A DNA stretch of 8,513 nucleotides from Clostridia bacterium (lineage in GTDB: Bacteria > Bacillota > Clostridia > Oscillospirales > CAG-272): positions 1 through 8,513 of the forward strand of contig CAAGKS010000039.1 of assembly GCA_900770605.1 (NCBI GenBank). The letters run 5' to 3'. The position numbers were made by a program, and so were the translations under genes. Position 1 is the stretch's first letter, and every line of letters begins with the position of its first letter. The notes below the pieces were generated by a model. That model did not search any database. It was given only the letters and a program-made list of their open reading frames with translations, and was not told the origin of the DNA. Shown in pieces: positions 1-6,499 of this stretch.

Positions 1-1
1 C

Positions 2-619
2 GGCTTTGGCGGTCTTGACCACGTTCTCGCATCCGGCGAAGACGTAAACGTATTCGTATTCGATACCGAAGTTTACTCCAACACCGGTGGACAGGCATCC
101 AAGGCATCCCAGATTGGTCAGGTTGCTCAATTCGCAGCAGCAGGTAAGGCTATCGGCAAGAAGAACCTTGCTGAGATCGCTATGTCCTACGGCTACGTAT
201 ACGTTGCACAAGTTGCTATGGGCGCTGATATGAACCAACTCCTCAAGGCTCTGAAGGAAGCTGAAGCTTACAACGGTCCTTCCCTTATCATCGGTTACGC
301 TCCTTGTGAGATGCACGGTATCAAGGGAACGATGCAGAACTGCCAGATCGAAATGAAGAAGGCAGTTGAGGCAGGCTACTGGCAGATGTTCCGCTTCAAT
401 CCTGCTGCTAAGGCAGAGGGCAAGAACCCCTTCACTCTCGACTCCAAGGAGCCCACGTCCAGCTACGTTGACTTCATCAAGTCCGAGAACCGTTATGCTC
501 GTCTTGTACAAACCAATCCCGATAAGGCAGAGGAACTCTTTGCTCAGGGTGAGGCTAATGCAAAGGCTAAGTATGACAGACTTCAGAAGATGGTTGACCT
601 CTACAGCACCGAGAACTAA
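2..619 (+). CDS. nifJ: Pyruvate:ferredoxin (flavodoxin) oxidoreductase, C-terminal part (5' truncated by window edge)
   Basis: Reading from base 2, the frame is open to the TAA at 617-619 and gives the last 205 residues of a protein family that is usually about 1,170-1,200 residues long. PFOR decarboxylates pyruvate to acetyl-CoA and passes electrons to ferredoxin in the cytoplasm; it is central to fermentation in anaerobes. The visible part is the C-terminal thiamine-diphosphate domain. It starts with GFGGLDHVLASGEDVNV and continues with the hallmark DTEVYSNTGGQ (fragment residues 21-31), which holds the Asn of the Mg/ThDP motif. The conserved YAPCxxHG segment has Cys102 and His105 of the fragment; in characterised PFORs a late cysteine helps ligate the proximal 4Fe-4S cluster. 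Codons are strongly biased (Ala GCT/GCA, Lys AAG, Gly GGT/GGC), unlike the GCG/GCC-rich downstream genes, which suggests high expression. A strong terminator follows 16 bases later, so it ends its transcription unit. Very confident in the family. Confidence 0.96.
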   Translation, partial: GFGGLDHVLASGEDVNVFVFDTEVYSNTGGQASKASQIGQVAQFAAAGKAIGKKNLAEIAMSYGYVYVAQVAMGADMNQLLKALKEAEAYNGPSLIIGYAPCEMHGIKGTMQNCQIEMKKAVEAGYWQMFRFNPAAKAEGKNPFTLDSKEPTSSYVDFIKSENRYARLVQTNPDKAEELFAQGEANAKAKYDRLQKMVDLYSTEN

Positions 620-635
620 TCAAATAGTTTAAAAT

Positions 636-670
636 AACGCGCCAAGGCTTTTGCCTTGGCGCGTTTGATT
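636..670 (+). terminator. Intrinsic terminator of nifJ
   Basis: A perfect 13-bp stem, AACGCGCCAAGGC (636-648) against 653-665, closes a TTTT loop. The 3' arm ends in TTT and is followed by a T-rich but imperfect tract. It begins 16 bases after the nifJ stop codon. Confidence 0.85.
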
Positions 671-680
671 GTAAAACGGA

Positions 681-703
681 ACCCACGCGATAGTCGCGTG
701 GGT
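681..703. repeat. Perfect 10-bp hairpin with 3-base loop
   Basis: ACCCACGCGA (681-690) pairs perfectly with 694-703 across a TAG loop. It lies just after the nifJ terminator and is followed by CAAAAAA rather than a T-run, so it is not a + strand terminator. Read on the - strand it also lacks a good T tract. It resembles the short, tight-looped hairpins at the far end of the window (8246-8512) in design but not in sequence. Function unknown. Confidence 0.6.
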
Positions 704-764
704 CAAAAAAGGCTATTGCTGGTGAACAGAATACAAATAAAAAGTTCGCGCAGGATGCTTTTGT

Positions 765-929
765 GCCAAAGGCTCCCTTGTGTAAAGGGAGCTGTCGAGC
801 GAATGCGAGACTGAGGGATTGTGAATGTTAAAGGGAATAACAAAAGGCAACAGGGGGGAGTGAGTAACAATCCCTCCGTCATTTTCTTGCGAAAATGCCA
901 CCTCCCTTTACACAAGGGAGGCTTATGGC
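765..929. mobile_element. MITE-like non-autonomous inverted-repeat element
   Basis: A 165-bp palindromic unit. Its outer arms share a perfect 19-base inverted match, CTCCCTTGTGTAAAGGGAG at 773-791 against 902-920. They extend imperfectly outwards to GCCA/TGGC ends at 765 and 929. Each arm is itself a hairpin (CTCCCTT/AAGGGAG around 5 bases). An inner pair, 810-822 and 867-879, matches as inverted repeats with one mismatch. A further hairpin, ATTTTC-TTGC-GAAAAT, lies at 881-896. The centre (823-866) is not palindromic and holds no plausible gene. I recall closely similar elements scattered through gut Clostridia genomes, but I could not run a search. I see no clear target-site duplication at the edges, so mobility is inferred from architecture. 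Confidence 0.7.
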
Positions 930-966
930 GAAACCCGTTTACGTGTAGCAAGTAACAATTGCACGG

Positions 967-1004
967 CTGGCAGGCCAATAAAAAGCGCACTTGTGCGCAG
1001 CCAG
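967..1004. repeat. Nested hairpin in intergenic region
   Basis: GCGCAC (985-990) pairs perfectly with GTGCGC (993-998) around a TT step. The outer arms CTGGC (967-971) and GCCAG (1000-1004) can close a larger stem with a one-sided bulge. It lies between the MITE-like element and the terminator at 1031. No T tract follows. Role unknown; it could be part of a small RNA or a decayed repeat. Confidence 0.4.
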
Positions 1005-1030
1005 TAGTATTAGGGCTATACCCTGAACTG

Positions 1031-1068
1031 AAATACCCCCCTGTTTTACGGGGGGATATTTATTTTTT
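1031..1068 (+). terminator. Intrinsic terminator without an obvious upstream gene
   Basis: CCCCCC (1036-1041) pairs with GGGGGG (1050-1055), flanked by AAATA/ATATTT that can extend the stem imperfectly. The loop is TGTTTTAC and a TATTTTTT tract follows. This is a good + strand terminator shape. The last gene upstream, nifJ, already has its own terminator, and the ECF promoter begins only at 1080, so this one either insulates that promoter or ends an unseen transcript. Confidence 0.6.
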
Positions 1069-1079
1069 GGGCGTTTTAC

Positions 1080-1108
1080 TTTACAAATCGCAATTTTTGT
1101 GTTATACT
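1080..1108 (+). promoter_or_regulatory. Sigma-A-type promoter for the ECF S-component gene
   Basis: TTTACA (1080-1085), a 17-base spacer and TATACT (1103-1108) give a near-consensus vegetative promoter. Transcription would start near 1115, leaving a leader of only about 26 bases before the ATG at 1141. That leaves no room for a vitamin riboswitch, and I see no TPP or FMN aptamer motifs upstream. Confidence 0.75.
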
Positions 1109-1140
1109 GTTTGCATAAAAATTTTTTCGAGGTTATAACA

Positions 1141-1677
1141 ATGAAAAGAGAAAAAAAACACGTACTCAAGCTTTGTCTTATTTCTATGTTCGCAGCTATG
1201 ATATGCGCCTGCACATTTATCAGCGTTCCGTTGCCGATAGGATATTTTAATCTTGGTGACATAGTTATCCTTGCCGCCGCTTATATCATCGGCTTCCCTG
1301 CCGCAATATCCGCAGCAGTCGGAGCGGCGCTTGCCGACGTACTTATGGGCTACACCGTATACGCGCCCGCAACCGCCATTATCAAGGGCTTGTGCGTCGT
1401 TATCGCGTGCGTTATTTTGCTCGCTACCAAAAAGCTCGCTAATAACCGCGGTCTTTCCATCGCGCGTTACGTGATCGCGTCTCTTGCGGCAGAGGCCTTT
1501 ATGGTGCTTGGATACTTCTTCTTTGAGGCTTTGATACTCTCCTACGGCACAGGCGCGCTCGCATCCATTCCCGGTAACTGTATCCAGGGAGCTTGTGGCG
1601 TAGTTGGCTCTGTTGCTATATATGCTGCACTTTATCTCTCCGGCGCTGAGAGATCTATCAGAAAGTGGATAGACTGA
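1141..1677 (+). CDS. ECF transporter S component (vitamin-binding membrane subunit), substrate unknown
   Basis: Encodes a 178-residue, very hydrophobic protein with about six membrane segments (roughly 9-28, 40-60, 60-80, 84-96, 108-132, 148-168). The segment GYFNLGDIVILAAAYIIG, then GxALADVLxGYxxYAPATAIIKG (residues 61-83), is typical of the PF07155-like S components (riboflavin/HMP/pyridoxine-type ECF transporters). A19-x3-A23 in helix 1 fits the AxxxA motif by which S components dock to EcfT. No ecfA, ecfA' or ecfT lies in the window, so it probably shares an energising module encoded elsewhere (group II ECF). I chose ATG 1141 because GAGG (1129-1132) precedes it. An in-frame TTG at 1099 would lie inside the promoter -10 region. 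The substrate cannot be told from sequence alone, and no riboswitch gives a clue. Confidence 0.85.
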   Translation: MKREKKHVLKLCLISMFAAMICACTFISVPLPIGYFNLGDIVILAAAYIIGFPAAISAAVGAALADVLMGYTVYAPATAIIKGLCVVIACVILLATKKLANNRGLSIARYVIASLAAEAFMVLGYFFFEALILSYGTGALASIPGNCIQGACGVVGSVAIYAALYLSGAERSIRKWID

Positions 1678-1775
1678 TCTGATATCATCATTTGAATTTA
1701 CACTTTTAAACATACAGCAAACCGCAACCTACTCTTCCCGCGATCCCCGCGAGGCATCAAGAAAGGAGCACTAAA

Positions 1776-2681
1776 ATGATCTGTGCAAAGGACCTTACGC
1801 TGAAATTTGACGATTTCACCGCGCTCAACAATATGAGCTGCACTATCCCCGATTCCCGTATCTACGGACTCGTAGGAAGCAACGGCGCGGGAAAGTCCAC
1901 GTTTTTGCGACTTATCAGCGGCATTTACAGACCTACCTCGGGCAGCGTTACCATAGACGGCGCGCCCGTTTACGAAAACCCCCAGGTCAAGAAAAGAATA
2001 GTTTTCGTCCCTGACGATCTGTACTTTTTGCCTCAGTCCGATATGAAGGCTATGGCGTCGCTCTACGCGTCCGTCTATGAGAGCTTCAACTACGACAGAT
2101 TCAAGGAGCTTACCTCTACGTTTGGGCTTGACCCGAACAAAAATATAGGTACGTTCTCAAAAGGCATGCGCCGTCAGGTGTCCACCATTCTCGCGCTTTC
2201 GTCAATGCCCGAGATATTGCTCTTTGACGAGACCTTTGACGGACTTGATCCCGTTATGAGAAATCTCGTAAAGCAGGTCATAGACCACGACGTGCGCACG
2301 AGAAGCACCACCACCATAATCACCTCGCACTCCCTGCGCGAGCTTGAGGACGCCTGCGATCAGCTTGCCTTGCTCCACAAGGGCGGTATAGTGTTCGAGA
2401 GCGACATCAGCGACCTCAAGACCTCGCTTTTCAAGGCGCAGGTGGCCTTTTCTACGCCTTACTCGCGCCAGAAGATCGAGGCGGCGGGCATAGATATGCT
2501 CAATTACTCACAGATCGGCTCGGTTGCAAGCTTTATTACCCGCGGCGACCGCGAGCTTGTGCGAAAAAAGCTTATGGAGCTTGATCCGCTCCTCGTTGAC
2601 ATACTCCCTCTGCGACTTGAAGAGGTATTCGTCTATGAAATGGAAGCGCTTGGATACGCTTTCAAGGACCTTAATATATAA
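1776..2681 (+). CDS. ABC transporter ATP-binding protein (ABC-2 type, YtrB/BcrA-like)
   Basis: A 301-residue nucleotide-binding subunit that would drive the permease encoded next. Walker A is GSNGAGKST (34-42) and the signature loop is FSKGMRRQ (127-134), a variant of LSGGQ. Walker B is ILLFDE (147-152) with catalytic Glu152. The D-loop is DGLD (155-158) and the H-loop is His185. The Q-loop position reads FVPDDLYF (77-84), with Asp where many exporters have Gln; this is usual in BcrA/YtrB-like ATPases. A C-terminal extension of about 90 residues after the core is also usual there. AAGGAG at 1763-1768, 7 bases before the ATG, supports the start. It lies 98 bases after the ECF gene with no terminator between, so read-through from the promoter at 1080 is possible; I found no convincing promoter of its own. 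The next gene follows after 12 bases. The exported substrate is unknown. Confidence 0.92.
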   Translation: MICAKDLTLKFDDFTALNNMSCTIPDSRIYGLVGSNGAGKSTFLRLISGIYRPTSGSVTIDGAPVYENPQVKKRIVFVPDDLYFLPQSDMKAMASLYASVYESFNYDRFKELTSTFGLDPNKNIGTFSKGMRRQVSTILALSSMPEILLFDETFDGLDPVMRNLVKQVIDHDVRTRSTTTIITSHSLRELEDACDQLALLHKGGIVFESDISDLKTSLFKAQVAFSTPYSRQKIEAAGIDMLNYSQIGSVASFITRGDRELVRKKLMELDPLLVDILPLRLEEVFVYEMEALGYAFKDLNI

Positions 2682-2693
2682 GGAGGCGCGAAC

Positions 2694-4877
2694 ATGAGTA
2701 TGAACAGATTTTTCTCGACCAAGCTCTATATACAGGGCTTGAAGAAGGTGCGCGCCGCAGGTATTGCCACGGCTATCATCATAATAATCGCCAACGCGCT
2801 CTTCCCTCTCTTTGCTATGATCAACGAGATCGGTTACCACTATGACGGTGACTATCAGAGAACGATAGAGGAGCTTGACACTACTCTCGTCTCCCCGCTT
2901 TGCGCGTTCATTATCCTGCTTGCTCCCCTTATGACGTTTTCGATGTTCTCATTCCTCAACGACAGATGCAAGTCGGATTTTTACCACTCCCTGCCCCAAA
3001 AGCGCGAGTGTGTATTCATCAGCTTCCTTTCGGCAACTCTGACGTGGATGATCGGCGCGATAGTAGCCAGCCACCTCGTCAACGCGCTGCTCTGGAACCT
3101 GGTTCCCTATTGCAGAGTCAGCCTTACGACCACCCTGCTCTCCCTTGCGGCGTTCGTGATACTTACGCTGCTTATGACCGCGTTTGCATCTCTTGCCACC
3201 TCGGTTACGGGAACAACGGTGTCAAACACGCTGATAACCCTGCTTTTCGCTCTGTTTTTCAGAATTCTCGGCGCGCTGTTTTTGTGGGCGGTAGAGACTC
3301 AAAGCGCTGTATTCATAGCAACACATTCACCCCTTAAATATCTGAGCTTTGATTATTATCTGCCGTACGCGATACTTGACTCGCTGCTCAGCGGAAACGA
3401 TTCCTCCGCATTTTCCAACGCCGCGATGCTGCTCTTTGCACTCGGCACGGCAATAGCTCTGCTTGCTCTCTCGGGATTTTTGTTCTGCAAGAGAAGAAGC
3501 GAGTCCGCAGGAAAAAGCGCCCCCAACAAATTTATGCAGCACGTTTGGAGAATTGCCATAACCTTACCTCTCGTGCTTCTGACCTTTGTGCTTATTCTCG
3601 ATGAAGGACTTGAAGGATACCATTTCATCCTTCTCATCGTCTCACTGATAGTCTATCTCGTATTCGAGCTTATGACTACCAAAAAGCCCAAGAATATGCT
3701 CAGATCCATCCCCCTGTTTTTCGTTACTATTGGCGCGAGCATCGCGGTGCTCCTCGGCTCTGTGGCGGCAGGCGCAATAATAAATTCAAAAACCCCCTCT
3801 CCCGACGAGATACGCGGAATATGCGCTGTTAACACAAGCAGCACGAGCACCTATGAGCAGCTCGTTGTGTCCGATATCTTCATAGGTGACGACGAGGCGG
3901 CAGAGATAGTCTCGCAGGCGCTCGAATACTCGACGGGCACACGTATATGGAACGACAGAAGATACACAATGCCCATCAAGATAAAGCTTGAAAACGGCAG
4001 CGTGATCGTCCGTAAGATATATATTACCGAAGATGATCGCGATCGGCTCAATTACCTTTTGACAAGCGCGCCTGAGGTCAACGAGGCGTATCTTGCGCTC
4101 CCGAGCGACTCCGAGATAACCACGCTTGATGTACCTTACGTTTACATCGAGCGTCAGGCAGATATCCGTGATATCTGGGAATGCTTCTGCGCCGAATACA
4201 AGACGCTGACAAGCGAGCAAAAGCTGATAGTCAAGGGCATTTCAAGCACAGGCTATGCAAAGCCCGGCTACGATTACGGCTATGATGAGGACTACGTTTA
4301 CAAGGACGAGACCGAAAAGACCGATACGGATCTTACCAATATCTCGCGCATCTCCGTGCAAGGCTATCGCGGACTCCAGCCCTTCTATTCGTCCTACGCT
4401 ATAATCCCCGCGCTGATGCCCGAGACCTCAATAAAGTTCATAGAGCTTTACAACGCGCAGGAATATTCGAGCGAGTACAGTATGACGTTTGACGAGCTTT
4501 ACGAGGCGTTCCTTGAGATCGAGCTTCCCGATGACAGAGACGTGGAATTCAGTCTGAACGTCAGCGCCGTGGCGTCCTCGGCAAAGAGCATCAATATCGG
4601 AGACTATTATAATATCGGTGACGCAAGCCGTGATTCCGATTATCAGAAATTCCTCGACGCCCTCGCAGTTATCGCAGAGGCTAACAAGAACACCGAGTTC
4701 TCCGACATCAGCCGAATATACAAGGTGACCGTCGCCGCGGGCGAGCTGTTTGAGTCTCCGTATTCCGACAAGGAAAGCGGTGAGGTATGGTACGATTACG
4801 TTCATTCCTCGTTCTATATCATAATATCCGACGAGCAATATCAGTCACTTTCCAATATTCTCTCGGGAAAACAGTAA
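2694..4877 (+). CDS. ABC-2-type permease with large C-terminal extracytoplasmic domain
   Basis: A 727-residue membrane protein and partner of the preceding ATPase. I count about nine hydrophobic helices: roughly 23-45, 66-88, 108-136, 148-170, 176-200, 243-264, 284-302, 309-327 and 337-363. Basic loops at 89-105 (NDRCKSDFYHSLPQKRE), 265-286 and 328-337 fall on the same side, so the N-terminus is cytoplasmic and the last helix exits outward. The FYHSLPQKRE loop after helix 2 is a motif I associate with clostridial ABC-2 permeases. Residues 364-727 lack membrane segments and would form an extracytoplasmic domain. It includes a Tyr/Asp/Glu-rich stretch at 521-542. I do not recognise its fold. 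The ribosome binding site AAGGAGG (2680-2686) overlaps the stop codon of the ATPase gene, which points to coupled expression. No GntR regulator of the YtrA kind is adjacent. Lipid, peptide or antibiotic export are all possible; none is shown. Confidence 0.88.
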   Translation: MSMNRFFSTKLYIQGLKKVRAAGIATAIIIIIANALFPLFAMINEIGYHYDGDYQRTIEELDTTLVSPLCAFIILLAPLMTFSMFSFLNDRCKSDFYHSLPQKRECVFISFLSATLTWMIGAIVASHLVNALLWNLVPYCRVSLTTTLLSLAAFVILTLLMTAFASLATSVTGTTVSNTLITLLFALFFRILGALFLWAVETQSAVFIATHSPLKYLSFDYYLPYAILDSLLSGNDSSAFSNAAMLLFALGTAIALLALSGFLFCKRRSESAGKSAPNKFMQHVWRIAITLPLVLLTFVLILDEGLEGYHFILLIVSLIVYLVFELMTTKKPKNMLRSIPLFFVTIGASIAVLLGSVAAGAIINSKTPSPDEIRGICAVNTSSTSTYEQLVVSDIFIGDDEAAEIVSQALEYSTGTRIWNDRRYTMPIKIKLENGSVIVRKIYITEDDRDRLNYLLTSAPEVNEAYLALPSDSEITTLDVPYVYIERQADIRDIWECFCAEYKTLTSEQKLIVKGISSTGYAKPGYDYGYDEDYVYKDETEKTDTDLTNISRISVQGYRGLQPFYSSYAIIPALMPETSIKFIELYNAQEYSSEYSMTFDELYEAFLEIELPDDRDVEFSLNVSAVASSAKSINIGDYYNIGDASRDSDYQKFLDALAVIAEANKNTEFSDISRIYKVTVAAGELFESPYSDKESGEVWYDYVHSSFYIIISDEQYQSLSNILSGKQ

Positions 4878-4894
4878 AATAACCGCATAAAAAC

Positions 4895-4943
4895 AACGGC
4901 GGGGCAACCGAATCCTTTTCGGTAGCTCCGCCGTTTTATTTTT
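4895..4943. terminator. Bidirectional intrinsic terminator between convergent operons
   Basis: AACGGCGGGGC (4895-4905) pairs with 4925-4935 with one G-T wobble. An inner stem ACCGAA/TTCGGT (4907-4912/4918-4923) closes around TCCTT. On the + strand TTTTATTTTT follows; on the - strand the stem is followed by GTTTTTATG. It sits between the convergent stops at 4877 and 4964, so it can serve both units. Confidence 0.85.
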
Positions 4944-4963
4944 GATATTTTAATGAGCCCGCA

Positions 4964-5587
4964 TCAGTCGGCATCGGTGGTCTGTCTGCCAACAAGCGCA
5001 AGATACTCCTCGTAGCTCAAGAGTATTTTAAGCGCGGCAAGCAAAGCGTTTGCGCTCATATTGCTTGGCAGATCGAGCTTTTTCGCAAGTTCGTCACGCT
5101 TTCTCGCGCTATCCGCGCCGCCTGTAAGTCCGTCCACGTAAAGATCGATCTTGCAGAGCGGATTTTTCTGTATCGCGGTGGCAAGCTCGCCGTTCTCAAA
5201 GGGCGAGAGCAGGTCGTAAAGCAGCTCGCGCTCCATTCCCTCAACGCCAAGCGTCCCCTCTGCCGAGGGCGCTTTTTTTCGCTTTTCCTTTCCCTTTATC
5301 TGAGGAATGTAAAGCGGAATTATTCTGTCCTGCGGTACGGCAGAGCTGATGTACGAGCGTATCACCTTCCCTGCTCCGTCGCTATCGGTCAGCACTATTA
5401 TCGGCGTGTCCTTGGCAAGTCGCTTGATAAGGCAAAGCCGCTCGCTGTTTTTGAACACCCCAAAGCCGTCCGTGGCGATGACGTTCGCGCGGCACACCGA
5501 AAGCACCTTTTGCTTATCGTATTTTCCCTCAACTATTATGGGAAACGGTATATTCAACAATTCCTTCATAGCTTTTTCGGGGGTCAC
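4964..5587 (-). CDS. rnmV: RNase M5-like Toprim-domain protein (clostridial, C-terminal DUF4093-type)
   Basis: A 207-residue cytoplasmic protein. The N-terminal Toprim domain has IIVEGKYD (17-24, Glu20) and IVLTDSDGAG (64-73, Asp68 and Asp70), the acidic residues that bind Mg2+ in Toprim nucleases. RNase M5 matures 5S rRNA from its precursor, with help from L18 in Bacillus. The later segment GKEKRKKAPSAEGTLGVEGM and a C-terminal part of about 100 residues match the clostridial relatives usually annotated as Toprim/DUF4093 proteins, whose nuclease activity is inferred. The start shown is GTG (5587-5585), which overlaps the uppP stop as GTGA and suggests translational coupling. There is no clear ribosome binding site. 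An in-frame ATG at 5569 (Met7) would give MKELLNIPFPIIVEGK and is a real alternative. Last gene of the U32-uppP operon; the terminator lies about 20 bases beyond the stop. Confidence 0.82.
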   Translation of the reverse strand: MTPEKAMKELLNIPFPIIVEGKYDKQKVLSVCRANVIATDGFGVFKNSERLCLIKRLAKDTPIIVLTDSDGAGKVIRSYISSAVPQDRIIPLYIPQIKGKEKRKKAPSAEGTLGVEGMERELLYDLLSPFENGELATAIQKNPLCKIDLYVDGLTGGADSARKRDELAKKLDLPSNMSANALLAALKILLSYEEYLALVGRQTTDAD

Positions 5588-6474
5588 GCCGCAAGCGCAA
5601 AGTAAAGTATCACGAGTGCGCCGAGCACTATTCTGTAAACGCCGAACGGCGCAAAGCTGTGCTTCTTTACGAATTCCATAAGGAACTTGATCGCAAGCAT
5701 CGAAACGGCAAACGCCACCACGCTCGCGACGGCGAGGCAGACGTATGCGGTAACGGGAACTGATACCCCCGTCTCCATTACGTAGTCAACAAAGCCGTAG
5801 CCCTTGATAAGACTTGCTCCGAGCATTGCGGGTATTCCCATAAAGAACGAAAACTCCGCCGCGGCAGAGCGGCTGATGCCTATGATGCGCGAGCCGAGGA
5901 TAGTTGAGCCAGAGCGCGACGTTCCGGGCACTATCGAGAGCGCCTGGAAGCAGCCAATGAGAGCCGCCTGTGAAAAAGAGATATCGTCAACCGCCTCCAC
6001 CGAGCAGGCCTTATCCTTATGAACACGCTCGATGATTATAAACAGTATTCCGTAAATTATAAGAGCGGCGGCAACGGTCTGCCAATTAAATATCCAGCCG
6101 TCGATATCCTTGCCCGTGAGCTTTTCGATGATCTTGTCGCCAACAACGCCGATGAGCGCGGCGGGAACGCTTGCAAGCGCCACCTTTGCCCAAAGCACCC
6201 ACGTGCTCTTTTTCTGATCCGCGCTTTTTGAGGGCGCGAACGGATTGAGCTTGTTAAAGAACGTGACCACAACGGCGAGTATCGCGCCAAGCTGGATCAC
6301 CACCTCGAACATCGAGGAAAATTCATCGTGGAACTGCGCGCCAAGGTCATTTCCAACGCTGAGCGGCAAAAACTCCTCGAGCAATATTATATGACCGGTT
6401 GAGCTGACGGGAAGCCACTCGGTAATTCCCTCAAGCACACCGTAAATAAACGCCTTTATAGCTTCTATAAGCAT
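5584..6474 (-). CDS. uppP: Undecaprenyl-diphosphatase (BacA/UppP family)
   Basis: A 296-residue polytopic membrane enzyme that dephosphorylates undecaprenyl diphosphate to the monophosphate lipid carrier used for peptidoglycan and other envelope polymers. Overexpression of the family gives bacitracin resistance. The catalytic signature EGITEWLPVSSTGH (15-28) aligns with E. coli BacA Glu17, Glu21, Ser27 and His30 as Glu15, Glu19, Ser25 and His28. PGTSRSGST (183-191) supplies the essential Arg187. SRSAAAEFSFFMGIPAMLGA (201-220) is the usual third block. Length is a little above the E. coli protein's 273, mainly from loops near 75-93 and 150-165. GGAGG at 6481-6485 (complement) supports the ATG at 6474. 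It lies 25 bases after the U32 gene stop and overlaps the next gene by four bases, in the middle of a three-gene operon. All key residues are present. Confidence 0.96.
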   Translation of the reverse strand: MLIEAIKAFIYGVLEGITEWLPVSSTGHIILLEEFLPLSVGNDLGAQFHDEFSSMFEVVIQLGAILAVVVTFFNKLNPFAPSKSADQKKSTWVLWAKVALASVPAALIGVVGDKIIEKLTGKDIDGWIFNWQTVAAALIIYGILFIIIERVHKDKACSVEAVDDISFSQAALIGCFQALSIVPGTSRSGSTILGSRIIGISRSAAAEFSFFMGIPAMLGASLIKGYGFVDYVMETGVSVPVTAYVCLAVASVVAFAVSMLAIKFLMEFVKKHSFAPFGVYRIVLGALVILYFALAA

Positions 6475-6499
6475 AAAAGTCCTCCAAAAAATAGCTTTA

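Noticed and set aside
1099..1140. Upstream TTG start for the S component
   Set aside because: It lies inside the promoter -10 region, so the transcript would not contain it; ATG 1141 has its own ribosome binding site.
700..1140. Vitamin riboswitch upstream of the ECF gene
   Set aside because: I found no TPP or FMN aptamer core motifs, and the promoter at 1080-1108 leaves only about 26 bases of leader.
703..1262. Open frames on the - strand across the intergenic region (703-990, 939-1262)
   Set aside because: They translate the MITE-like palindrome and the S-component start, lack ribosome binding sites, and show no protein-like composition.
1102..1713. Long - strand open frame of about 200 codons opposite the ECF gene
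   Set aside because: It is antisense to a well-supported membrane protein gene and gives a low-complexity, Cys/Arg-rich product with no start signal.
1678..1775. Separate promoter for the ABC ATPase gene
   Set aside because: TTTGAA and TTTACA boxes occur but no well-spaced -10 follows; I left read-through from 1080 as the simpler option.
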